Shown: piece after piece, positions 46,394 to 54,664 of the stretch
How the letters are laid out: every line of letters begins with the position of its first letter
Numbering within the stretch: the stretch's first letter is position 1
Source: Paenibacillus sp. TCA20
GTDB taxonomy: Bacteria > Bacillota > Bacilli > Paenibacillales > Paenibacillaceae
Length of the DNA: 64,000 bases
Assembly (NCBI RefSeq): GCF_000732325.1
Contig: NZ_BBIW01000015.1
Coordinates: forward strand, 1-64,000
Reading direction: 5' to 3'
The notes under the pieces: generated by a model
The model's database searches: none
The model's input: only the letters and a program-made list of their open reading frames with translations
What the model was told of the DNA's origin: nothing
Program-made: the position numbers and the translations under genes

Positions 46394-47764
46394 ATGAGAA
46401 GAAAAAATGTCTTGAAGTTACTAATTATGGTATTTGCAGTCATGCTATTTATCACGGCATGCAGCCCTGCTCCAAGCGCTGAACCAGAACCAGAAACGAC
46501 TCAAGAAGAACAATCTCCAACAGAAGAACCGGCGGTGCCGGAAGAGGAAGTAGCGAACGAAATGTCGACACCAGAGATGGATTTTGACTTGGGGGGAAGG
46601 ACAATTAAAGTCGTTGCCTGGTGGGATATGCAAATCCCAGATAACAACCCAGATAACATTCAACGGATTGAGAATTTGGAAGCATTGAAGAAAAAGCATA
46701 ACTTCGAAATTGAATATGTTTCGATTGATTTCGGGGAGTATCAAGAGAAAGTGGTCGCTTCACTGATGGCAGGGGAACCGCTCGGCGATATTGTAAGACT
46801 GGGCAAAGACTACGCTATACCGGCTTTAACCAAGCAGGATCTGCTGTGGCCGGTGGATGAGTATATCAAAAATGACAAGGTATTTAATCAGAAAACCACT
46901 AAGGAGTACATGCAATATGAAGGCAAGGGGTATGGATTTACCGAGGATAAGTCCTCCTTCATCAATGGGATATTCTATAACCGTACATTAATGCAGGAGC
47001 TTGGCTTAAAGCCTTTGCAAGAATATGTGGATACAGATGAATGGAACTGGGATACGTTTATCGACGTAGCCAAGCAAGCAAATCAAGATCGAAATAACGA
47101 TGGCAAGCTCGATACCTGGGGATTGGCACAAACGGGCCTGCTCGAACCGATCCTGTATTCCAATGAAGCTTCTCTGACAAATGAGGATAAACAGAACCTG
47201 GAAGATCCTAAGACGAAAGAGGCATTGAATTTCCTATCCAAATTGGCAACAGAGAAGGTCGGCAGAGCTTCTGAAGGCGGTGACTGGACAGAGCCCGCCA
47301 CATTCTTCCGTCAAGGTAATACGCTCATGTATGCAGGTGCCATGTATGAGGTTGAAGGAATTATGACGGATATGCAGGATTACGACATCGGCTTCCTGCC
47401 GTTTCCAAAAGGACCTAGCGCTTCGGCCTATCATTCGGGTGAATCACGCTATCAAGCTTTGACCATTCCGAAATCTGTGGAGAATCCGGAACAGTTGATG
47501 TACATCTGGGAGAAAATTAATGAAATTGATTCCATTTATGAATACCCCGAACAATCCACACTGGAGACCTATCTGATCGATGAAGCCGATATCAATAATG
47601 CGAGAATGGTGGCAGAGGGCATGCTGGTTCTTGATCACAACACCTTCCCATCCTTACCATATTGGGATTTTGATGCAGAGCTCAAAGAGGGCGTATCCGT
47701 ATCAACCCTGATTGAGAAATACAAGGCACCTTTCCAGGCCGCAATTGATGAGGTATACAAATAA
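46394..47764 (+). CDS. Extracellular sugar-binding lipoprotein (first SBP of the ten-gene operon)
   Basis: The 456-residue lipoprotein has a short basic signal and lipobox ITAC (Cys23). A Pro/Glu-rich linker of about 35 residues follows, then a family 1 solute-binding domain starting DLGGRTIKVVAWWDMQIPDN and containing the EF-like loop NQDRNNDGKLDTWG. It is about 100 residues shorter than the LplA-type proteins and closer to ordinary sugar-binding proteins. GGGGGAAA lies about 6 nt before ATG 46394; the in-frame ATG 46364 lies in the promoter. It is followed 32 bp later by a second, much larger binding protein, so one operon encodes two different ligand receptors. Confidence 0.9.
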   Translation: MRRKNVLKLLIMVFAVMLFITACSPAPSAEPEPETTQEEQSPTEEPAVPEEEVANEMSTPEMDFDLGGRTIKVVAWWDMQIPDNNPDNIQRIENLEALKKKHNFEIEYVSIDFGEYQEKVVASLMAGEPLGDIVRLGKDYAIPALTKQDLLWPVDEYIKNDKVFNQKTTKEYMQYEGKGYGFTEDKSSFINGIFYNRTLMQELGLKPLQEYVDTDEWNWDTFIDVAKQANQDRNNDGKLDTWGLAQTGLLEPILYSNEASLTNEDKQNLEDPKTKEALNFLSKLATEKVGRASEGGDWTEPATFFRQGNTLMYAGAMYEVEGIMTDMQDYDIGFLPFPKGPSASAYHSGESRYQALTIPKSVENPEQLMYIWEKINEIDSIYEYPEQSTLETYLIDEADINNARMVAEGMLVLDHNTFPSLPYWDFDAELKEGVSVSTLIEKYKAPFQAAIDEVYK

Positions 47765-47796
47765 ACACGCAGTAAGGAAAGGGGATACATTGGAAC

Positions 47797-50694
47797 ATGC
47801 GGTCACGTAAGAATAAGGGACTCATCGTGGTACTTGTCCTGGCCCTGGCGCTCTCCATATGGACCCTATATCCATCACAGGATCGCAGGCCGGGAACGCT
47901 ACATGCGCTTGAGGATTTTGAAGCGGTATCGGGCAGCGAGGATGAGCACAGCTATGAGCATTATCTGACTTCCCATGCCAACACGGCCCGACCTGATGAA
48001 ATAGTTCGTATTGAAGGCGAATCGTATGCTCAGTCGGATGGCGGGGAGTTCGAGATCGTGGAAGGCTATGCCGGCTTGGAGGGCAGCGCCGTAATTACGC
48101 CAGAAAGAGGAACCCTTCGCTGGGATGTTCCAGTTCAGGTAAGTGGTCTGTATCACATCCGCATTCATTATTATCCTGTTGAAGGTAAGAGCTCGGGCAT
48201 CGAACGCAGGCTTGAGATAAACGGAGAGATTCCTTTCAGGGGAGCTGACGCTCTCCTGTTTGACAGAGTATGGGGAAATCGGGAAGAGAACATACGCCAG
48301 GATGATCGCGGAAACGATCTCAAACCGAGACAAGTGGAACAGCCTGAATGGCAGCTTGCTTCCTTCAAGGATAGCGCTGGTTACTTCGAGGAGCCCTATC
48401 AATTTTATTTTGAGAAGGGCAGCCAGCAGTTATCACTCACTTCGTTAAGAGAAAACATGGCTATTGATTATATTGAATTGTATCAGGAAGGGGATGTCCC
48501 GTCCTATGAAGAGCTGGAGAAGACCTACGATTCGCTCGGCCTAAAAAAATCGAGCCCCTCCCTTCTTAAGATACAAGGGGAAGATGCGGTAAGTAAGTCG
48601 TCGCCGACGCTTGCGCCCATCTCGGATCGATCTAGTCCTTCGCTTGAGCCATACCACGCATCTAAAATTCGTATGAACGCCATTGGTGGTATGAACTGGA
48701 AGCTGCCTGGTGAATGGATCGAGTGGGAAATTGATGTACCTGAAGACGGGCTGTATCAAATGGCGTTCAAAGTGAAGCAGGATCAATTACGAGGGATCTA
48801 TGCCACCCGCAGTCTAACAATTAACGGCAAAGTTCCCTTTAAGGAAATGAAGTGCATCAGGTTTAACTATAGCCCAACTTGGCAAACTCACGCGCTGGGT
48901 ATCGAAGAGGATGAGCCTTATCAGTTCCATCTTGAAAAGGGCAAACATCGAATACGGTTAACGGTCACGCTAGGGGACATTGCTCCGCTGCTTCGAACCG
49001 TGGAATCCAGTGTGCTGGAACTGAACCAGATGTATCGCAAAATATTGATGATCACCTCTAATCAGCCGGATCCACTCCGGGATTATCAGTTGGAGCAGCG
49101 AATTCCAGAGATGACCGAGGTCTTTGAGCGGCAGGCAGATACCCTTCGCTCGGTTGCAGACTATTTGGAACAGAGTACAGGAGAGCAGAGTGATAAGGTC
49201 GCCGTATTGAATGCCATGGTGGTCCAGCTTGAGGATATGGCAGCTAGACCAGAGACGGTACCTAAAAGGCTGGATACGTTCAAAATCAATGTAGGTGGTC
49301 TCGGCACCTGGATTTTGATGGTCCGTGAACAACCGATTGCAATCGATTACCTTGTCGTATTACCGCCTGATGAGGAATTACCGAAGGCGGAAGCAACCGC
49401 CATTCAACAGGTCAAGCACGAGCTGGGTGCATATATCGCTTCATATACCGAAGATTACGACAGCATTGGCAATGTGGAGCGTAAGAAAGATTCCATCACC
49501 GTGTGGATTACGACCGGACGAGATCAAGCACAAGTGCTGAAAGGGATGATCGACGATTCGTTTACCCCGGATACTGATATTTCAGTACAATTGCGTCTGG
49601 TCCCGCCTAACATTTTGCTGCCTGCAACACTTGCCGGGGAAGGACCAGACGTAGCCATGCAAATGGGGGAAGACATCCCGGTAAATTATGCAATGAGAAA
49701 TGCAGCAGCCGATCTAAGTGAGTTCCCGGATTTTCAAGAGATTTCGACGAGGTTCCGTGAAAGTGGCTTAACACCTTATCGCTACAACGATGGAGTGTAT
49801 GCACTCCCAGAACAGCAGCATTTTCCTATGCTCTTTTACCGCAAGGATATTCTAAACGAGCTGGGTCTGGAACCGCCGCAGACATGGGAGGAAGTATATA
49901 ACACCATCTCCGTACTTCAAAAGCATAACATGGAGTTCTATCTACCCATTGATGATACCTTGAACAACGCCAATTTAGTACCGAATGCGACCTTTGCCAT
50001 GCTCTTATACCAAAATGACGGTACCTTCTATAACGAAGACGGGACAAGAAGCGCGCTGGATTCGGAAATCTCAATGGATGCCTTTAAACGCTGGACACAG
50101 TTCTACACCAATTATAAGTTTCCGCTCAAAGCTGATTTTCCCAACCGCTTCCGTACCGGCGAGATGCCAATCGGGATAGCTGATTACACTACGTATAACA
50201 TGCTTACCGTCATGGCTCCGGAAATACGTAACCTTTGGGACTTTACGATTGTTCCGGGTACAGAACTACCAGACGGTTCGATCAGACATGAGGTAGCGAG
50301 TAGTACCAGTGCAGTGATGATGCTTGAAAATGCCGCCAACAAGGAGGCTGCGTGGAAGTTTATGAAGTGGTGGACCGATGAAGAGACGCAGATCGAATAC
50401 GGAAGAGAAATGGAAGGCCTTATGGGGGCTGCTGCCCGTTATCCAACGGCTAACATTAAAGCCTTGGAGCAATTGCCTTGGCCAGTGAAAGATTATCAAA
50501 ACCTGGAAAAGCAGTGGAAATGGGTGAAGGGTATCCCACAGCTTCCTGGAGGTTATTTTACAGGCCGGCATCTTGACAATGCCTTCCGCAAGGTCGTCAA
50601 CGCCAGTGAAAATCCACGTGAGGCTTTGTCGGACTATGTACTGTATATCGATGAAGAGATTGAGCTTAAACGCAAGGAATTTAATCTGAAATAG
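47797..50694 (+). CDS. Membrane-anchored solute-binding protein fused to two beta-sandwich modules
   Basis: The 965-residue protein has an N-terminal TM anchor (about residues 8-26) without a lipobox. Two CBM35/CBM6-like beta-sandwiches follow, at about 65-235 (RIEGESYAQSDGGEFE, ending AIDYIELYQ) and 285-405 (RMNAIGGMNWKLPGEWIEWEIDVPEDGLYQM). A helical linker rich in Glu spans about 410-500. The C-terminal sugar-binding domain is at about 510-950, with YALPEQQHFPMLFYRKDILNELGLEPPQTWEE and GIADYTTYNMLTVMAPE. The family 1 binding-protein part is clear; the N-terminal modules are a fold-level judgement. It could grip polymer or long oligosaccharide near the membrane before import. ATG 47797 is in frame without a strong binding site. 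The first permease pair follows 20 bp downstream. Confidence 0.82.
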   Translation: MRSRKNKGLIVVLVLALALSIWTLYPSQDRRPGTLHALEDFEAVSGSEDEHSYEHYLTSHANTARPDEIVRIEGESYAQSDGGEFEIVEGYAGLEGSAVITPERGTLRWDVPVQVSGLYHIRIHYYPVEGKSSGIERRLEINGEIPFRGADALLFDRVWGNREENIRQDDRGNDLKPRQVEQPEWQLASFKDSAGYFEEPYQFYFEKGSQQLSLTSLRENMAIDYIELYQEGDVPSYEELEKTYDSLGLKKSSPSLLKIQGEDAVSKSSPTLAPISDRSSPSLEPYHASKIRMNAIGGMNWKLPGEWIEWEIDVPEDGLYQMAFKVKQDQLRGIYATRSLTINGKVPFKEMKCIRFNYSPTWQTHALGIEEDEPYQFHLEKGKHRIRLTVTLGDIAPLLRTVESSVLELNQMYRKILMITSNQPDPLRDYQLEQRIPEMTEVFERQADTLRSVADYLEQSTGEQSDKVAVLNAMVVQLEDMAARPETVPKRLDTFKINVGGLGTWILMVREQPIAIDYLVVLPPDEELPKAEATAIQQVKHELGAYIASYTEDYDSIGNVERKKDSITVWITTGRDQAQVLKGMIDDSFTPDTDISVQLRLVPPNILLPATLAGEGPDVAMQMGEDIPVNYAMRNAAADLSEFPDFQEISTRFRESGLTPYRYNDGVYALPEQQHFPMLFYRKDILNELGLEPPQTWEEVYNTISVLQKHNMEFYLPIDDTLNNANLVPNATFAMLLYQNDGTFYNEDGTRSALDSEISMDAFKRWTQFYTNYKFPLKADFPNRFRTGEMPIGIADYTTYNMLTVMAPEIRNLWDFTIVPGTELPDGSIRHEVASSTSAVMMLENAANKEAAWKFMKWWTDEETQIEYGREMEGLMGAAARYPTANIKALEQLPWPVKDYQNLEKQWKWVKGIPQLPGGYFTGRHLDNAFRKVVNASENPREALSDYVLYIDEEIELKRKEFNLK

Positions 50695-50713
50695 AGGGAA
50701 GGGAGGGTAACGG

Positions 50714-51670
50714 TTGCAAGCCAAAACAACCAAGACGGCAGCCGCTCCTGCCATTCATGCGCGTCAGGTGGGCTGGTGGTCCCTTTTGAAACGGGATCTA
50801 TACCTCAGCAGACACTATTACGTATTGATGGCACCGTTCATGATCATCTTTTTCATGTTTACTGTGATACCGGTGGGCATTTCGCTTGCCTTGAGCTTCT
50901 TTCACTTCAATATGCTGGAAATGCCGCGTTTTATCGGATGGCAGAACTATTCGCGGCTATTCCTGAACGATGACGTATTTCTGATTGCACTGAAGAACAC
51001 ATTGCTTTTTGCCGTAATTACGGGCCCTGTCAGTTATATCGCCTGCTTTTTGTTTGCTTGGATTATCAATGAACTTTCTCCCAAGATTCGGGCGGTCATG
51101 ACGCTGGTCTTCTATGCTCCATCCATATCGGGAAACGTCTTCTTCATCTGGCTTATTATTTTCTCTGGTGACAGCTATGGATACATGAATGGTTTCCTGA
51201 TGCGCCTTGGTGTTATTCTGGAACCCATTCAATGGCTCGCAGACGAAAGGTACGTGCTGACCATCGTCATTATTGTGCAGCTATGGCTCAGTCTAGGGAC
51301 CAGCTTCCTGGCCTTTATTGCAGGCCTTCAAAATATTGATCGTTCGCTTGTGGAGGCCGGCACCGTGGATGGGATCAAAAACCGATGGCAGGAGCTATGG
51401 TACATTACACTGCCTTCGATGAGACCGCAGCTGATGTTTGGTGCGGTGATGCAGATTACGGCATCCTTCGCTGTGGCAGAAATTTCGATCGCGCTGGCAG
51501 GGTTCCCAAGTGTAAACTATGCGGCGCATACGGTCGTCACTCATTTGATGGATTTTGGTACGATTCGCTTCGAGATGGGATACGCTTCAGCCATTGCTAC
51601 AGTTCTTTTTTTACTTATGCTGGGAACGAATGTGATGACGCAAAAAATGCTGAGAAAGATAGGTGAATGA
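50714..51670 (+). CDS. Sugar ABC transporter permease, first pair, subunit 1
   Basis: The 318-residue permease has a cytoplasmic N-terminus of about 35 residues, six TM helices and an EAA loop EAGTVDGIKNRWQELWYITLPSM. The start is TTG 50714 with GGGAGGG about 8 nt upstream. The stop overlaps the next gene by four bases (ATGA). With the following permease it forms one of the two channels encoded in this operon. Confidence 0.88.
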   Translation: MQAKTTKTAAAPAIHARQVGWWSLLKRDLYLSRHYYVLMAPFMIIFFMFTVIPVGISLALSFFHFNMLEMPRFIGWQNYSRLFLNDDVFLIALKNTLLFAVITGPVSYIACFLFAWIINELSPKIRAVMTLVFYAPSISGNVFFIWLIIFSGDSYGYMNGFLMRLGVILEPIQWLADERYVLTIVIIVQLWLSLGTSFLAFIAGLQNIDRSLVEAGTVDGIKNRWQELWYITLPSMRPQLMFGAVMQITASFAVAEISIALAGFPSVNYAAHTVVTHLMDFGTIRFEMGYASAIATVLFLLMLGTNVMTQKMLRKIGE

Positions 51671-52548
51671 CAATGACTAGCAAAGTACGTGGCGTCTTTG
51701 GTATGCCGAAGAGACTTAACCGGTCATTTACCGTTAGCTTAATGTTATTTGCACTGCTGGCTCTGTTTGGAGCATTCATGATACTCCCGCTAATCTATGC
51801 TGTAAACAATGCCTTTAAGCCACTCGATGAGCTGTTTATATTTCCGCCGCGCTTCTGGGTGAATAATCCGACGACGGAGAATTTTGCAGACTTGATTAAT
51901 CTGATGGGCAACTCCTGGGTTCCCTTATCAAGGTATATCGCGAATACGCTGCTTATAACGCTAGTGGGAACAGCAGGACATATTCTCCTTGCTTCTGCAG
52001 CAGCTTATCCGCTGGCCAAATATCGTTTTCCCGGGTCAAAAGTGCTGTTTACGATTGTCATTCTATCATTGATGTTCTCTCCTCACGTAACGTCGATTCC
52101 GAACTACATGGTCATGTCTTGGCTTGGCTGGATTAACACGCATACATCCATTATCGTGCCTTCGCTCGCTTTCTCGTTAGGACTCTTCTTAATGAAGCAG
52201 TTTATGGAGCAAATTCCTAATGCATTGCTGGAGGCAGCCAAAATCGATGGAGCGAGTGAATACCGAATTTTCTGGAGCATTGTGATGCCCAATGTGAAAC
52301 CGGCCTGGCTTACGCTCATGATTCTGCAGTTCCCTGCGCTCTGGGGCACGGATGGCGGGAGCTTCATTTACAGTGAAAATCTCAAAACGCTGCATTATGC
52401 ACTGAGTCAGATTGTTCAGGGAGGGATAGCAAGAGCGGGAGTTGGGGCTGCTGTTGCCTTACTGCTCATGATTGTACCCATCACCCTATTCGTCATTTCC
52501 CAGAGCAGCGTCATGCAGACAATGGCCACTTCGGGCATGAAGGAGTAG
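51667..52548 (+). CDS. Carbohydrate ABC transporter permease, first pair, subunit 2
   Basis: The 293-residue permease has six TM helices and EAA loop EAAKIDGASEYRIFWSIVMPNV. ATG 51667 overlaps the stop codon of subunit 1 and a second ATG follows at 51673. The C-terminus ends SSVMQTMATSGMKE, as in many MalG-type permeases. AGGTG is about 5 nt upstream. The NHL-repeat gene begins 16 bp after its stop. Confidence 0.88.
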   Translation: MTMTSKVRGVFGMPKRLNRSFTVSLMLFALLALFGAFMILPLIYAVNNAFKPLDELFIFPPRFWVNNPTTENFADLINLMGNSWVPLSRYIANTLLITLVGTAGHILLASAAAYPLAKYRFPGSKVLFTIVILSLMFSPHVTSIPNYMVMSWLGWINTHTSIIVPSLAFSLGLFLMKQFMEQIPNALLEAAKIDGASEYRIFWSIVMPNVKPAWLTLMILQFPALWGTDGGSFIYSENLKTLHYALSQIVQGGIARAGVGAAVALLLMIVPITLFVISQSSVMQTMATSGMKE

Positions 52549-52563
52549 AAAGGAGGCAGCGAC

Positions 52564-54027
52564 GTGCAGAAAAGCATATGGAAAAAACATAAAGTGATCA
52601 TCTTGGGCATAGTCTGCCTCCTGTTATTCAGTCAAGAAGCATCCTACGTAAGTGCAGACACCAATTCAGATGCTTACCATTATTCCTACTGGGGCGATAC
52701 CGTTCCAGCTCCAGCGGCATATGAGGCAACCGAAATCATCACAGGCAAGGAGCTGAACACGGTCCATTTCAAAGAACCGAGCGATATGCATGTAACAGAG
52801 AATCAACACGTCTTTATACTGGATTCTGGCAATGGCCGGGTTATTGAAATGGACCACACTTTCAAGCTGGTGAGAACAATTGACTCATTTGAACGGGAAG
52901 GCAAGGAAGAATATTTTAATAATCCCCAGGGACTGTACGTTACGAATAAAGGCCACCTGCTTATTGCCGATTCAGATAATCACCGGGTTGTGCATCTAGA
53001 TGAGGAAGGGCAACTGGTTAAGATTGTGGCTGAACCGAAATCGGATCTGTTAAAGACGGATTTTATATTTAAACCGTTACGGATCGTCATGGACAAGGGG
53101 GAACGGATCTACGTCATGGCCGAAGGCGTTTTTGATGGATTTATGGAGTTCAGCGCCGATGGCACCTTCTCTTCCTTTATCGGAGCAAACAGGGTTCAGG
53201 TTGATCCGGTGGAGTATTTGTGGAAACGATTCGCAACCCGTGAGCAGCGCAGTCAGATGGTCATGTTTACCCCGACGGAATTTACCAATCTAGATATGGA
53301 TGAGGAAGGCTTCATTTATGCCACAAGCGGCGATCGCGGTAAAGATTCTATCAAGAAGCTGAATGCCCAGGGAACAGACATCCTGCGCAGAGAGGGCTAT
53401 CAGCCGCCTCAGGGCGATCTAGTGTACACCAACGAAGCCGGACCATCACGCTTGATTGATATTGATGTTGGTGATAGTGACATGTATTCCGTGCTGGATT
53501 CCAACATGGGAAGAATTTTCACCTACAATGGCGACGGTTATCTGCTCCATATATTTGGCGGTATTGGCAACCGACGGGGTCAGTTCAATACACCTGTGGC
53601 TCTGGAACGTTCGGGCGATCGCATGCTCGTTCTCGATAAGTCGCTCGGCGAGATTACGGTCTTTCAAACGACGGAGTACGGGCGCACGCTGCATGAAGCG
53701 GTACGCAGTTATTATAACGGCGACGAAGATCAGTCCTCGGTCATGTTTGCCAAAGCTGCTGAGATGAATGCCAATCTGGAGTATGCCTATGCGGGAATCG
53801 GCAAAGCGCTGCTTCGCCAGAAGGAGTATGAGGATTCTGCGCAATACTTTAAGCGGAGTATGGAGCGCCAAGGCTACTCCAAAGCTTTTCTTTTGTTTCG
53901 CAAAGAATTGATGCGTGAGCATTTCTCATGGATGATGTCTGGCTTATTCCTGGCTGCAGCTGCGTTTGTCACCGTCATCATTGTTCGCAGACAAAAAAGG
54001 AGGACAGCGAATGCAGACGTCAAGTAA
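52564..54027 (+). CDS. Membrane-anchored NHL beta-propeller protein with TPR-like segment
   Basis: The 487-residue protein has a signal or TM segment at about residues 9-36. A six-bladed NHL-type propeller follows (about 60-370; repeats such as FILDSGNGRVIEMD, LLIADSDNHRVVHLD and YATSGDRGKDSIKKL). A TPR-like helical pair lies at about 385-445 (FAKAAEMNANLEYAYAGIGKALLRQKEYEDSAQYFKRSM). A C-terminal TM helix (about 453-475) is followed by a basic tail (RRQKRRTANADVK). The topology is an extracytoplasmic propeller held by its C-terminus. GTG 52564 follows GGAGG by about 8 nt. Inside a sugar importer operon it could act as an assembly or polysaccharide-binding scaffold, but no family member with known function is recalled. 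Confidence 0.75.
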   Translation: MQKSIWKKHKVIILGIVCLLLFSQEASYVSADTNSDAYHYSYWGDTVPAPAAYEATEIITGKELNTVHFKEPSDMHVTENQHVFILDSGNGRVIEMDHTFKLVRTIDSFEREGKEEYFNNPQGLYVTNKGHLLIADSDNHRVVHLDEEGQLVKIVAEPKSDLLKTDFIFKPLRIVMDKGERIYVMAEGVFDGFMEFSADGTFSSFIGANRVQVDPVEYLWKRFATREQRSQMVMFTPTEFTNLDMDEEGFIYATSGDRGKDSIKKLNAQGTDILRREGYQPPQGDLVYTNEAGPSRLIDIDVGDSDMYSVLDSNMGRIFTYNGDGYLLHIFGGIGNRRGQFNTPVALERSGDRMLVLDKSLGEITVFQTTEYGRTLHEAVRSYYNGDEDQSSVMFAKAAEMNANLEYAYAGIGKALLRQKEYEDSAQYFKRSMERQGYSKAFLLFRKELMREHFSWMMSGLFLAAAAFVTVIIVRRQKRRTANADVK

Positions 54028-54646
54028 GCAATTATATCAGTACCCATTGCATCTCATATTTCATCCATTCAATGGATACTGGGAACTGAAATACGAACGG
54101 AATCAGAAAACAACACTGCTGATTGCATTCCTAATTCTAGTACTTTTGGTTATCACTAAAATTTTGCATGCCCAGTACAGCGGTTTCCTCATTAACTTCA
54201 ACAATCCGAAGTATCTGAACAGCCTGCTTGAAATGGTATATGTCATTATTCCGGTACTGTTCTGGTGTATTGCCAATTGGTCTTTAACCACGCTTATGGA
54301 CGGGGAAGGTAAATTCTCTGAAATTTTTATGTCTACGTGCTTTGCACTGGTGCCGCTGTTTCTCATTCATTTTCCATGGATTTGGCTGAGTCTCGTCATT
54401 TCCGCACAGGAAACTGCATTTTATTACTTCTCTAACGCACTTGCAGTCGGCTGGACGTTATATCTGTTATTCGTGGGAAATATGACAGTCCACCAGTATA
54501 CGCCGGCCAAAACGGTGCTGACGATGCTGCTCACCCTAGTTGCTATGGCCTTTATGGCATTTCTGTGCCTATTGTTCTTTAGCCTTGTACAGCAGATCGT
54601 TTCCTTTGTTGTAACTATTTATCAGGAATTAGTGCTTCGGGGCTAA
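54011..54646 (+). CDS. Yip1 family membrane protein
   Basis: The 211-residue integral membrane protein begins with FHPFNGYWELKYERNQKT, the Yip1-domain entry pattern. Five TM helices follow, at about residues 32-50, 75-95, 112-135, 145-165 and 175-205. Bacterial Yip1 proteins have no settled role. ATG 54011 lies within the 3' end of the NHL gene (17-bp overlap), with AGGAGGAC about 6 nt upstream. The longer reading frame starting at 53966 lies wholly inside the NHL gene. Tight coupling to the NHL gene suggests both work as one complex with the importer. Confidence 0.78.
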   Translation: MQTSSKQLYQYPLHLIFHPFNGYWELKYERNQKTTLLIAFLILVLLVITKILHAQYSGFLINFNNPKYLNSLLEMVYVIIPVLFWCIANWSLTTLMDGEGKFSEIFMSTCFALVPLFLIHFPWIWLSLVISAQETAFYYFSNALAVGWTLYLLFVGNMTVHQYTPAKTVLTMLLTLVAMAFMAFLCLLFFSLVQQIVSFVVTIYQELVLRG

Positions 54647-54664
54647 GGAAGGAGGAGATATACA

